Notes: a model not told the origin generated them from the sequence alone. A DNA stretch of 42,140 nt from Candidatus Zixiibacteriota bacterium (GCA_024231855.1 JAAEQD010000043.1:1-42140), one strand, 5' to 3'; shown: positions 17,649 to 25,871, numbered from the stretch's first letter. Translations and numbers: made by a program.

Positions 17649-18539
17649 ATGCAAGAGATAGCCGAACTCTACCTGGAAAGCCTTCGCCTGGAAAAAGGAG
17701 CATCGCCCAACAGCGTTGAAGCTTATAGCCGCGACCTGGCTCGTTTCGTTAAACATTTCAAGAGCAAGAAGCCCGATGATTTATCCTCATTGGATATAAC
17801 TGATTTCATATTGAAACTTCAGCAAGATGGTTTATCTACTGGTTCGATAGCTCGCAATCTCAGCGCTATTAAGGGCATGTTCAAATATGCCATAAGGACA
17901 GGCATGTTCAAATCCAATCCGGCCGCCTCGATAGCCGGACCGAAAATATATCGAACACTGCCGGAAACACTGACAATCGAGCAGATAATCAAAATCCTGT
18001 CTTTACCGGATCTATCCACGAAATTGGGGCTTCGCGATAAGGCTCTGCTCGAATTTCTATATGGTACAGGCGCCCGAATATCCGAAGCTTTGATATGCCG
18101 AAGCGATGACCTGATACCGGAGATGAAATTGGTCAGGCTTTTTGGCAAGGGCAAAAAAGAGAGAGTCGTGCCCCTGGGCAAAGCCGGCTGGCAAGCCGTA
18201 GATAATTATATCGGTGAAGCGCGGCCAAAACTGGTTAATGAAAAAAGCGCCGATTATATCTTCCTTGGCCTTCGCGGCAATCCTCTCAAGCGTATGGCGG
18301 GCTGGAGTATAGTAAAAAAGTATTGCACAATGGCCGGGATACTGAAAAATGTCTCTCCCCACACCTTTCGCCACAGTTTTGCCAGCCATCTTCTGGCCGG
18401 CGGGGCCGATTTATTGGCAGTACAGGAACTGCTTGGACATGCCGATATATCAACTACGGAGATTTATACTCACATTGATAGCGATTTTGTCATCTCCGAA
18501 CACAGGGAATTCCATCCGAGGGAGAAATGGAAGAACTGA
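17649..18539 (+). CDS. xerD: Tyrosine recombinase XerC/XerD family, XerD-like
   Basis: This 296-residue site-specific recombinase has the typical Xer length. The N-terminal SAM-like DNA-binding domain spans about residues 1-90. The catalytic residues are R143 (TGARISEAL), K near 167, H238 and R241 (PHTFRHSFASH), H264 (LLGHADISTTEIY) and nucleophile Y273. The GGADL and LLGHADIS wording favours XerD over XerC, but this is not decisive. Its role would be chromosome dimer resolution. There is no mobile-element context such as att sites. The last 13 bases overlap the GGDEF gene. The ATG lies right at the predicted transcription start. Confidence 0.9.
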   Translation: MQEIAELYLESLRLEKGASPNSVEAYSRDLARFVKHFKSKKPDDLSSLDITDFILKLQQDGLSTGSIARNLSAIKGMFKYAIRTGMFKSNPAASIAGPKIYRTLPETLTIEQIIKILSLPDLSTKLGLRDKALLEFLYGTGARISEALICRSDDLIPEMKLVRLFGKGKKERVVPLGKAGWQAVDNYIGEARPKLVNEKSADYIFLGLRGNPLKRMAGWSIVKKYCTMAGILKNVSPHTFRHSFASHLLAGGADLLAVQELLGHADISTTEIYTHIDSDFVISEHREFHPREKWKN

Positions 18540-19516
18540 CCGTGAAAAGTACGCCTACGGCAAATACTAAAAAACGCAAATCGGGAACGAATTTTCACTG
18601 TGCCTTGATTCAGCGAGGTACGGCAGTCGAGGACAGGATACTTAGGTCTATCAAGCCATATAACGTCATAATCCATAAATTCGCATCCATCGATGAACTT
18701 TACACTCACGGCCAGCGAGTCATGCTGGAGATGATCGTAATCGCCGGCAGCGGACCTACCTCCTGGATGATGGAATTATTGCCCCGTATAAAGCGCGATT
18801 CAGCGCTGCAATTCGTACCGGTGGTTCTGTTCCATCCCGGGCCGGAGAAGGATGTCATAATAGAGGCGTATCAAAGGGGCGTCGATGAGGTAATCACCAA
18901 TTTCTGGGATTTCGAATTGGTGACGGCCAAGATGGAGATGTTGATTGCTCGTTCCAAACGCGATCTCGGAGTTAATCCTACAACAAGACTGCCGGGGCCG
19001 GCGGCTATAGAACACGAGATAAACATTCGTCTTAAAAATGGCGAAAATATCGCGGTCTGCTATGGCGATCTGGACAATTTCAAAGCTTACAACGATTACT
19101 ACGGCTATATCTATGGTGATAAAATTATTCTCATAACCTCGCATATCATACGCACGACCGTTCACGATCTGGTACCCAACGGTTTCGTCGGTCATATCGG
19201 CGGCGATGATTACATATTCGTGATACCGCTTGCCAAGGTCGATATCGTCTGCAAAAATATACTCTCGACTTTCGACAAGATGATCCCTTTCCGCTACAAG
19301 GAGGAGGATCGCGAACGCGGCTATATCGATGTGGCTAATCGGATGGGCGAGATGGAACGGTTTCCGCTTATGACTTTATCGATCGCGGCAATCCCGAATC
19401 AGGATCGAGCCTTCACCCATGTCGGCGAGATGTCGCATATGATGGCTGACCTGAAAAAATACACCAAGACCCAACCCGGCTCGAACTATATGATTGAGAG
19501 ACGGAAGAAGTATTAG
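18527..19516 (+). CDS. Receiver-like plus degenerate GGDEF-domain protein
   Basis: This 329-residue protein has an N-terminal alpha/beta domain (about 20-150) resembling a response-regulator receiver, but the usual phospho-acceptor position reads EMIVIAG with no Asp. The C-terminal domain is GGDEF-like: CYGDLDNFKAYNDYYG and GDKII are present, but the signature reads GGDDY rather than GGDEF/GGEEF. Diguanylate cyclase activity is therefore doubtful, and a GTP- or c-di-GMP-sensing role is possible. GAGGGAG precedes the ATG. It overlaps xerD by 13 bases and is likely co-expressed. Confidence 0.8.
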   Translation: MEELTVKSTPTANTKKRKSGTNFHCALIQRGTAVEDRILRSIKPYNVIIHKFASIDELYTHGQRVMLEMIVIAGSGPTSWMMELLPRIKRDSALQFVPVVLFHPGPEKDVIIEAYQRGVDEVITNFWDFELVTAKMEMLIARSKRDLGVNPTTRLPGPAAIEHEINIRLKNGENIAVCYGDLDNFKAYNDYYGYIYGDKIILITSHIIRTTVHDLVPNGFVGHIGGDDYIFVIPLAKVDIVCKNILSTFDKMIPFRYKEEDRERGYIDVANRMGEMERFPLMTLSIAAIPNQDRAFTHVGEMSHMMADLKKYTKTQPGSNYMIERRKKY

Positions 19517-19788
19517 TAGGTCAAACATTCCTGTTTGACTCTTGCGGTAGGTCAAGCTCACTCGGGGCTTGATATTATCCACCCCAAAAGCTGTCTTTGC
19601 GAGGAACGAAGTGACGAAGCAATCTATATGTATGCTAAGAGAAGTTCGTTGAAATTCAATAAATAGTTGTGTTGTCAAACATACAGATTGCCACGTCGGT
19701 CTAACGACCTCCTCGCAATGACTGCCTAAATGTAGTGAGGAGGTAGGTCGAACATTTCTGTTTGACCGGACAAGCAGAAATGCTTGTC
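19517..19788. repeat. Intergenic cluster of palindromic repeats between convergent genes
   Basis: No gene is present. The segment holds several small palindromes introduced by GTAGGTC: TCAAACA/TGTTTGA (19531-19548 area), TCAAGC/GCTTGA, TCGAACA/TGTTTGA and GACAAGCA/TGCTTGTC. A larger imperfect inverted repeat pairs 19593-19625 (GCGAGGAACGAAGTGACGAA) with 19685-19722 (CTCCTCGCAATGAC). The latter resembles the dispersed GCGAGGA...CGAAGCAATCT repeats seen in many bacterial genomes. A 33-base unit at 19546-19578 recurs at 21529-21561. Confidence 0.7.
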
Positions 19789-21270
19789 CTACTTCAACAA
19801 CAGCATCTTCTTAGATTCGATATAATCCCCGGCCTGAATCTTATAGAAATACATCCCCGAGGAAAAATCATCCGCCTGCCAGATAGCCTGATGGTACCCC
19901 GCTTGCTGTTGCCTATCGATAAGCGTAGTCACCTTACGTCCTAATATATCGTAGATATCGATTGTGACACGCGCTTGATTCGGCAACTCGTATTTGATCG
20001 TGGTTGAGGCGTTGAATGGGTTGGGATAGTTTTGAGCAAGGGTATAACGCAAAGAAATCTGAAATAAATCATCAATACTAACAGTCTGATCAAAGAATAA
20101 TGCTCCCATATCAGCTCTGGTACTATCTGGATCAAGCGGCGAATTAGGATCGCCGGTATCGATGCAAGGCGATCCCGGCAGCAGATGGAAATCGCTGTTT
20201 TCTGGATCGACAAACAATGGATTAAGATTTATATTTTCTTCTCCATTGTAGCTGCCTTTTATATCACTGTATGAAACGACTGGGTAAGGAGCCCAACCAA
20301 ATATTACTTCATCTTGCCAGCTTGACCATATAATTGAGTTGATAATAGTAACATCGCTATTATAGTGTTCTAGCTCATATCTAGCTGCATATGGACCAAA
20401 AGTATTATCCAATATAGTATTATTTAATATAACTATTTCTGATGCATAGACGTAAATGCCACCCCCCTGTGGAACACTGGCAACGGCTCTATTATTATAA
20501 AAAACATTATTAGATAATAAACATTCGCAATTTTCAAGGCAGATTCCTCCGCCTTTTGACCAGGAGTAGTCAGTAGCAAAACCCGTGGAATTGTTAAGAA
20601 CTAAGTTATTTATAAATTCACAACTGCACGAAACACCATAAATTCCCCCTCCATTAACATTACTTACATTTGGGAAATTATTTTTAATTATATTTCCATG
20701 TATTTTACCATGATGATTACTTAAATATATTCCAACGCCTAATCCGTAGTCGTCTGTAACATTTAGTGTTATTATATTATTGCTAATTAGCGGACTTGAG
20801 GAGTGGCAATATATACCGCCACCCATATGATTATAGCCATGTAATAACTTAAATCCTCTAATAGCAGCTGTACTATCCTCCCCGCTCTCAAACGTGACAA
20901 CCGAACCTGCAGAATTCCCATCAATTACCGTCTGCTCAATATAACTCGCATCCCCCGTAGTCAAAAACAGCGAGCCCAGCACGATGTTATGCCCGTTGAA
21001 ATTGATATTCTCCACATAAGTCCCCGGCTGAACCAGCACCGTATCGCCATCTACGGAGGAATCGATGCCAGCCTGGATCGTGGTATAGTCATCGGGGATA
21101 TTGATTATTGTAGCGGAGGATGGCGAGAACAGTAACACCGCAAAAGCAAGTAAAACCGCAAACCTCGTTGCGAAGCGCTGCTTCGAAACGTACTTGTTCA
21201 CAAGCGGCGCTTGAGAACAAGTAATATTGGCTCTAAGCGCGGCAATTATAACATAATTAAAGCGGTTCAT
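19789..21270 (-). CDS. Secreted right-handed beta-helix protein with type IX sorting domain
   Basis: This 493-residue protein has at least four beta-helix coils marked by GGGIY/GGGIC turns and NN ladders (SNNIITLN, INNLVLNN, LSNNVFYNN, LNNTILDN), preceded by IPDDYTTIQAGID and followed by SPCIDTGDPNSP. A sorting domain (QNYPNPFNASTTIKYEL) ends the protein. The ATG at 21270 has GGGGGA upstream on the minus strand. The signal peptide is preceded by an unusual 30-residue extension encoded by two palindromes (21166-21222), so a GTG start at 21201 is an alternative. The central part is visibly AT-rich. Such helices occur in polysaccharide-binding or degrading proteins; no catalytic motif is clear. 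Confidence 0.83.
   Translation of the reverse strand: MNRFNYVIIAALRANITCSQAPLVNKYVSKQRFATRFAVLLAFAVLLFSPSSATIINIPDDYTTIQAGIDSSVDGDTVLVQPGTYVENINFNGHNIVLGSLFLTTGDASYIEQTVIDGNSAGSVVTFESGEDSTAAIRGFKLLHGYNHMGGGIYCHSSSPLISNNIITLNVTDDYGLGVGIYLSNHHGKIHGNIIKNNFPNVSNVNGGGIYGVSCSCEFINNLVLNNSTGFATDYSWSKGGGICLENCECLLSNNVFYNNRAVASVPQGGGIYVYASEIVILNNTILDNTFGPYAARYELEHYNSDVTIINSIIWSSWQDEVIFGWAPYPVVSYSDIKGSYNGEENINLNPLFVDPENSDFHLLPGSPCIDTGDPNSPLDPDSTRADMGALFFDQTVSIDDLFQISLRYTLAQNYPNPFNASTTIKYELPNQARVTIDIYDILGRKVTTLIDRQQQAGYHQAIWQADDFSSGMYFYKIQAGDYIESKKMLLLK
21166..21222. repeat. Two adjacent palindromes inside a coding region
   Basis: Palindrome A (21166-21190) has arms CGTT and CGAAGC pairing with GCTTCG and AACG around GCT, with one mismatch. 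Palindrome B (21192-21222) has ACTTGTTC/GAACAAGT and CAAGC/GCTTG around GGC with one mismatch. Both have the same design, a stem with one mismatch and a 3-base loop. They lie in frame in the N-terminal region of the beta-helix protein, just before the hydrophobic signal core. Confidence 0.7.
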
Positions 21271-21765
21271 AAATCCCCCGGATTAGTGATTACTCCGGTA
21301 TACATTATAGAATTAGAATTAACAATTCATCTGTATTCGATTAAAATATCGCACAATAAAATATATAATCAAGCGAAATATCCATGTTGACTACGAGAAT
21401 GCCCCTCTCTACCCGGCCCCTGGATACCCGTTTTCACGGGTATGACAGTGGAGGGTGACATACTGGATACCCGTCTTCACGGGTATGACAGTATAGTGAG
21501 TTCGTATTTACGGGTAAAAGATTTTTAAGGTAGGTCAAGCCCACTCGGGGCTTGAAATTATTTTTGAAACAATGTAGGTGGTCAGTCGCCGGGATCCAAA
21601 TGGACTTGCTGGCCTGTGGGGCAGGGCGACAGGCTGCGGACATTTGGGAGCAAGCTCCCAACCTACGGCTTGATATTATTTTCACAGTAGGACAAACATT
21701 GCTTCGCACCTCCGGCGCCTGTCTATCCAGTCAGGCTAAAAGTCACCAGGACCTTGAGGCCTGAC
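21271..21765. repeat. Repeat-rich intergenic region
   Basis: No gene is present in these 495 bases. Contents: a 30-base unit CTGGATACCCGT..ACGGGTATGACAGT occurs twice (21420-21449 and 21463-21492) with a palindromic TACCCGT/ACGGGTA core, plus a decayed third copy. A copy of the GGTAGGTCAAGC unit (21529-21561) matches 19546-19578 with two differences. There is also a TTGGGAG/CTCCCAA palindrome near 21645-21662. A TATAAT-like box on the minus strand near 21303-21312 may serve the beta-helix gene. Confidence 0.7.
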
Positions 21766-22875
21766 CTACTTCAGAAGCGTCAGCTTGATACTCTGCGAAG
21801 CCTTATCACCGGCAATCCGGGCATAGTAAATACCTGATGGTAAATCATCAGCCCGCCAGTTAATCGTATACGTCCCGGATAGCTGGTAGCCATCGAATAC
21901 AGTCTCGACCCGTCGGCCGAGAATATTATAAATATCAATCCGTACCGATGATGGCTTTGCCAATGAATAATTGATATTGGTCGAGGCGTTAAATGGATTA
22001 GGATACGCTTTTGCCAACTCTATCGATTCAGGTTTGGCTATTTCCTCCTCGATATCAACGGCGAGGCTAACCTGATAGATTACGTTGTCTCCCCCGTACT
22101 CAGCCTTACTCGAGACATTGTGAAAGTATTCGCCATCCCAATAAAGTCCCAGAGGATAAGGCACCTCCCAGGGATAAGTATCCACCACGTTGCCGCTATC
22201 GGGATTCATCCGGTAGAGAATGCCATCAACCATATCCACGCCGCAGATATAGGGCGGCGCCCAGGTTATCCCCAGCATAAATTGCGCCGGTGAAGCGAAC
22301 GAATCGACAACCGCGCCGGTTGCGGTATCGAGTTTAAATATCATCGCGTCTACGCCGTACTGGCTATGCCACAGATATTGCCCATCCCAGGCAAGTCCCC
22401 AGGCGTGGCGATCTATTCCGGCCGAATCCGGTACCGGCAGATCAAGCGAATCGATTCGTGTGCCATCCTCCATATCGATTTTATAGAGCATGAAATCGCT
22501 CTCATAAACAGCCCACAGATTTACTCCATCATACCCAAGCCCGGCATACCCATGCAATAGAGCATCGAATTCCGTTAACGTCCAGAATTTGTAGAGTTTG
22601 CTTGAATCGGAATCGCTGGTCCAATAGAAAACACCATCATCGACAAGTCCTGTCGGCCAGGTACCCGGCACCGGTATGGTATCGAGTAAGCCCTCCAGTG
22701 TATCGAGAGTCGAATGCAATTGGGGCTGGCCGTTTTCATCGAAATAGATGCCGTTTAAGTAGCCATCGATTATATTCTCAGCTCGGCTACCGCCGGTGAA
22801 CAACAACATTACGCAGACAATCAACGCGACTGTTATTGAGCGTTCCGGTTTGATATTCGCAATAAACTTCATCAT
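21766..22875 (-). CDS. Secreted propeller-like protein with type IX sorting domain
   Basis: This 369-residue protein has a signal peptide (SITVALIVCVMLLFTGGSRA). Repeating strands with GLGYDGVNLWAVYESD, GLAWDGQYLWHSQYG, GITWAPPYICGVD and GLYWDGEYFHNVS suggest a beta-propeller similar to NHL or glutaminyl-cyclase-like propellers. The sorting domain (KAYPNPFNASTNINYSL) ends KLTLLK. Two adjacent ATG codons are possible starts (22875 or 22872). No Shine-Dalgarno is visible, but a consensus promoter ends 9 bases upstream. Substrate or ligand unknown. Confidence 0.82.
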   Translation of the reverse strand: MMKFIANIKPERSITVALIVCVMLLFTGGSRAENIIDGYLNGIYFDENGQPQLHSTLDTLEGLLDTIPVPGTWPTGLVDDGVFYWTSDSDSSKLYKFWTLTEFDALLHGYAGLGYDGVNLWAVYESDFMLYKIDMEDGTRIDSLDLPVPDSAGIDRHAWGLAWDGQYLWHSQYGVDAMIFKLDTATGAVVDSFASPAQFMLGITWAPPYICGVDMVDGILYRMNPDSGNVVDTYPWEVPYPLGLYWDGEYFHNVSSKAEYGGDNVIYQVSLAVDIEEEIAKPESIELAKAYPNPFNASTNINYSLAKPSSVRIDIYNILGRRVETVFDGYQLSGTYTINWRADDLPSGIYYARIAGDKASQSIKLTLLK

Positions 22876-22884
22876 CGTGTTTTA

Positions 22885-22912
22885 ATTATAGAACCCAATA
22901 GTTATCTGTCAA
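22885..22912 (-). promoter_or_regulatory. Full-consensus promoter, near-leaderless
   Basis: On the minus strand TTGACA (22912-22907) and TATAAT (22890-22885) are both perfect, with a 16-base spacer. Only 9 bases lie between the -10 box and the ATG at 22875, leaving a leader of about 0-3 bases. Confidence 0.75.
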
Positions 22913-22977
22913 CAACAAAATAATCCCTGCCATGCTTATTAAACGATTGAGACAGGGAAATGTTTAAACGCGGATTA

Positions 22978-23469
22978 CTAATTTGAGGAATTAAAATGCG
23001 TGGGTTGGGCGTTTCCCTGATAATACTCGTGCAAAACGGGTCTGTCGTGAGACGCCAGAAAATCGATTTTATGTACTGATTCGATAATCGAGGAGAATAT
23101 TTTGCCGTCATCCTGACTCATAAACCCGGTGGAGACGATATGCACTGTGGAATCGGCGAGGTTTATCTTGTCCCAGGCAACCTCGAAACGGGCGCCATTG
23201 GCGTAATATTGACCGGGCAGTCCACCGCTTTCGGTTATACCATGGCATTCGATATGGCCACGGGCCGCGTCAATACCGGCCAGGGCCGCGGTCTCGGCTT
23301 TACCGACAGGATCTGTCAAAGATAAATCTTCAGCGCCGAAGGGATCGGCCTGTTTTTCGGTTGATATTGTGGCGATTGAAATGCCCCCGGCTAAAACAAT
23401 TGCCAAAAGCGCGAAAAGGGTAACAACAACATCGCTTCGGCTGCCGTGTCTATTATTAAAAAGTCCCAT
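22978..23469 (-). CDS. PilX-like single-pass membrane protein
   Basis: This 163-residue protein has a short basic start (MGLFNNRHGSRS), one hydrophobic helix (DVVVTLFALLAIVLAGGISIA), then a segment with AETAALAGIDAARGHI, YYANGARFEVAW and TVHIVSTGF. That order (N-terminal helix, Ala-rich helix, beta strands ending in a STG motif) resembles PilX-type minor pilus assembly proteins. The family call rests on pattern, not on a diagnostic residue. No other pilus genes are in the window. GGAG lies before the ATG. Confidence 0.6.
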   Translation of the reverse strand: MGLFNNRHGSRSDVVVTLFALLAIVLAGGISIATISTEKQADPFGAEDLSLTDPVGKAETAALAGIDAARGHIECHGITESGGLPGQYYANGARFEVAWDKINLADSTVHIVSTGFMSQDDGKIFSSIIESVHKIDFLASHDRPVLHEYYQGNAQPTHFNSSN

Positions 23470-23643
23470 TACTATCCAACTCCGTTTGCATACTGTGAAA
23501 TCGTTTTCACCTTTTTGACTTATTGAATGATCTTAACCTGTTGCGGTACAATCAAAAAGGGCGTTTTCCCATTAATTTCACCATACCTATAGCGCAAAGA
23601 TAATGCCCAAAAAAACATATAACAATAGGAAAATATAAATGGT

Positions 23644-24357
23644 TTAAGGTAGGTATTGGAATTGGAGATGAATCCCCAATTGATTCCCGGTATACTGCAT
23701 GGGCAAAGGCGGCGGGCTGGATGATATAACCGCCCGCAGGGCCGACTGATCGAAAGCCGATATCCCCGATGATTGTTCGATAATGGCATCCACAACGGTA
23801 CCATTACGCAAAATTGTGAAATAAATCGTACAGATTACTTTGCCGGTCCCCTGATAGGGATTATCCCACCGGGTTTTTATTTTGGCGAAAAGGATATTTA
23901 AAAAGGTCGGCGTCTCGAAAGGATCGCCCTCAAGCTTAACACTGCCGAATTCGCTGCCATAATCGACCCCCTCAGGCAAGCCGAACCGCTCATCCCCGGC
24001 GCCCGGTTGATCGGTGTTTTTGGTTTTTTTCTCGTTATCGGCTTTTTCGGTTTTGGTTTGTGGCTTTGGTTTTGGCTTCTTAGTGTTGGTCCTTTTGCGT
24101 TTCTTAACTTCGGCGACACGCGGCGTTGTCGGTTTCTGTTCCACTTTGGTCTGAGCTTTGGGCTTTGTCGCTTCCACTTGTGGCGTCCCCGGCGTTTCCG
24201 TGCCCGTATTGACCCCTCTTGAAATAGGCGGCATCGAAACCAGATCGACAGTCATGATAGCCGGGTAGGCGTCTTTCTGGCCTCGCTTCTCGCCCCAGAA
24301 CAGATAGGTGAAGATCAACATATGCAAAACCAGGGATATTACGATGGCTAAGTTCAA
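23644..24357 (-). CDS. TonB/TolA family energy-transduction protein
   Basis: This 237-residue protein has an N-terminal transmembrane anchor (LAIVISLVLHMLIFTYLFW), a Lys/Pro-rich periplasmic linker (about 65-115, with KKPKPKPQTKTEK) and a C-terminal TonB/TolA domain (about 145-237: CTIYFTILRNGTVVDAIIEQSSG, FDQSALRAVISSSPPPLP). It would carry proton-motive energy from the ExbBD motor to the outer membrane. Its ATG overlaps the exbD stop by 4 bases (ATGA). TolA-type and TonB-type cannot be separated by eye; tolB and pal are absent here. Confidence 0.85.
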   Translation of the reverse strand: MNLAIVISLVLHMLIFTYLFWGEKRGQKDAYPAIMTVDLVSMPPISRGVNTGTETPGTPQVEATKPKAQTKVEQKPTTPRVAEVKKRKRTNTKKPKPKPQTKTEKADNEKKTKNTDQPGAGDERFGLPEGVDYGSEFGSVKLEGDPFETPTFLNILFAKIKTRWDNPYQGTGKVICTIYFTILRNGTVVDAIIEQSSGISAFDQSALRAVISSSPPPLPMQYTGNQLGIHLQFQYLP

Positions 24358-24761
24358 AGCTTCGACTCCGGCTCGGTAACCAGGCCCACATTCTGGATAC
24401 CCATTTTCTTGATTTTGCTCATGATATCCATAACCACGCCATAAGGCACAGTTTGATCGGCCCGGATATAGACCGGTCTGAATTTCTTGACTTCGCGGAT
24501 CGTTTTCAAGCGGGCTTCGAACTGATCGCTGGGGATTTTATAGTTATCGATATAAACCTGCTGAGTCTTGGTAATCGAAACCACGATACCGGTCGAGACA
24601 TCCCGCGGCGATTCGCTGGATTTCGGCAGTTTGATATCGACCCCCGATTGCATCATCGGCGCGGTAATCATGAATATGATCAACAATACCAATACCACAT
24701 CCACCAGGTTGGTGACATTGATCTCGGCCATCGGATGGTATTCACGTCTAAACTTGCGCAA
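24354..24761 (-). CDS. exbD: Biopolymer transport protein ExbD/TolR
   Basis: This 135-residue protein has one transmembrane helix (NLVDVVLVLLIIFMITAPMM) with the conserved proton-pathway Asp in VDVV, followed by a small periplasmic domain (VDIKLPKS, PVYIRADQTVPYG). Length and layout match ExbD/TolR. The start is TTG at 24761, overlapping exbB by 14 bases. It is the second gene of the minus-strand operon exbB-exbD-tonB. Confidence 0.93.
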   Translation of the reverse strand: MRKFRREYHPMAEINVTNLVDVVLVLLIIFMITAPMMQSGVDIKLPKSSESPRDVSTGIVVSITKTQQVYIDNYKIPSDQFEARLKTIREVKKFRPVYIRADQTVPYGVVMDIMSKIKKMGIQNVGLVTEPESKL

Positions 24762-25479
24762 GTGTACTCAACTCCTTTTTAATGGCCGAAAACAGTTCTG
24801 ACTTGAAATTGTCAATCTCCGAGGTGATAAAACGCAGTTTATTGGTAAAATAGTTATAGGCGATAACCGCCGGGATAGCGGCTGCCAGACCGGCTACGGT
24901 GGCGATCAGGGCCTCGGCGATACCCGGCGCGACTACCGCCAGCGTGGCGGTACCCATCACACCTATTTGCGCGAACGATTCCATGATACCCCAGACCGTT
25001 CCCAGAAGCCCCAGAAACGGCGAAGCGTTGGCGGTGGTAGCCAGGAACACCACGTTTTTCTCCAGACGGCTGACTTCGCTGGTGGCGGTTCGATCGATAG
25101 CCTCGGCGATATGCTCCAGGCCCTCATCATCGATAGCCACCTGCTCGCCCCGGCCGCCTGATGAGACCAGCGATTCGAGTTCGACGAAGGCCGCCCCGAA
25201 TATCGCGGCAAAGGGCGTCGGTTTCATCTTGCTTAAAATCGAGAAGCTTTTCTCCAGGCTTCTCCGGCGGCGAAACTCCCTGAGGAAGGTTTCGTTGGTG
25301 GCGATCACCCGCTTATATTCGAAATACTTATAGATCATGATGGCCCAGGATATAACCGAAAAGGCGACCAGCACCAGCAGGATGATCTTGGCGAAAACGG
25401 ATGATTCCATGATCAGGTCGGTCAGTTTTTTCCCGGCGACGGCATCCGGCATTAGCAGGAACATTGTAATTTTATCCAA
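24748..25479 (-). CDS. exbB: Biopolymer transport protein ExbB/TolQ
   Basis: This 243-residue protein of the MotA/TolQ/ExbB proton channel family has three transmembrane helices: one near residues 28-50 (FAKIILLVLVAFSVISWAIMIYK), and a pair in the second half (ATTANASPFLGLLGTVWGIMESF and IAEALIATVAGLAAAIPAVIAYNYF) with the family's GLLGTVWG and EAL.AT..GL..AIPA signatures. The start is TTG, backed by AGGAGA 5 bases upstream. It is first in the operon, with its own strong promoter. Confidence 0.93.
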   Translation of the reverse strand: MDKITMFLLMPDAVAGKKLTDLIMESSVFAKIILLVLVAFSVISWAIMIYKYFEYKRVIATNETFLREFRRRRSLEKSFSILSKMKPTPFAAIFGAAFVELESLVSSGGRGEQVAIDDEGLEHIAEAIDRTATSEVSRLEKNVVFLATTANASPFLGLLGTVWGIMESFAQIGVMGTATLAVVAPGIAEALIATVAGLAAAIPAVIAYNYFTNKLRFITSEIDNFKSELFSAIKKELSTLAQV

Positions 25480-25507
25480 GCAGTTCTCCTTTTGCTATTT
25501 TTAGATA

Positions 25508-25536
25508 ATTCTAAGCCAGCCAAGCGGCCATGTCAA
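25508..25536 (-). promoter_or_regulatory. exbB-exbD-tonB operon promoter
   Basis: On the minus strand a perfect TTGACA (25536-25531), 17 bases, TAGAAT (25513-25508). The start should lie near 25501, leaving about 22 bases of leader that include the AGGAGA ribosome site. Confidence 0.75.
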
Positions 25537-25658
25537 GGCCATAGTTATACTTGTGTTAATACGCTTTTGGAACGGTTTGCGTTCCGGGAATTTAGTAATA
25601 ACAATATAAAGCTCATTCCTGTTAATATGAATCAATGGATACATGGGGAATTTCGGGC

Positions 25659-25766
25659 CGGGTGCCCCACTCCCGTTTTAGTTGGGAACAGGAAATCACG
25701 CTCAAGGTTTTTGTTTAGGTTTTCTGATGGAACATTTCGTTGTTTAAGGCGGGAGTGGGGCACCCG
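25659..25766. repeat. 108-base element bounded by a perfect 17-bp inverted repeat
   Basis: CGGGTGCCCCACTCCCG (25659-25675) and its exact complement (25750-25766) bound a 74-base AT-richer interior with no ORF. This looks like a small non-autonomous repeat element or a long hairpin. It lies in the 490-base gap between exbB and the papain-type protease gene. The rest of that gap has the operon promoter, a GGGAG/CTCCC hairpin near 25817-25832 and a terminator. Confidence 0.6.
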
Positions 25767-25871
25767 CCAGTTGACCCGCCGGTGGGCTGGCCGAATTGCG
25801 AAATTGTGACGACTGGGAGAGTTGCTCCCTCTGAAACCAGAAAGTAATACACACATTTAAATTGATAGCCC

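Noticed and set aside
17649..18539. Integrase of a mobile element
   Set aside because: No att-like repeats, tRNA target or phage or transposon genes flank it, and its length and motifs fit the chromosomal Xer recombinases.
21420..21492. CRISPR array
   Set aside because: Only two clear copies, a 13-base gap between them instead of spacers, and no cas genes.
21434..21764. Short ORFs in the repeat region
   Set aside because: They are made of palindromic repeat sequence and overlap each other on both strands.
24899..25333. 144-residue plus-strand ORF opposite exbB
   Set aside because: Antisense to a well-conserved ExbB frame, with no ribosome site or recognisable domain.
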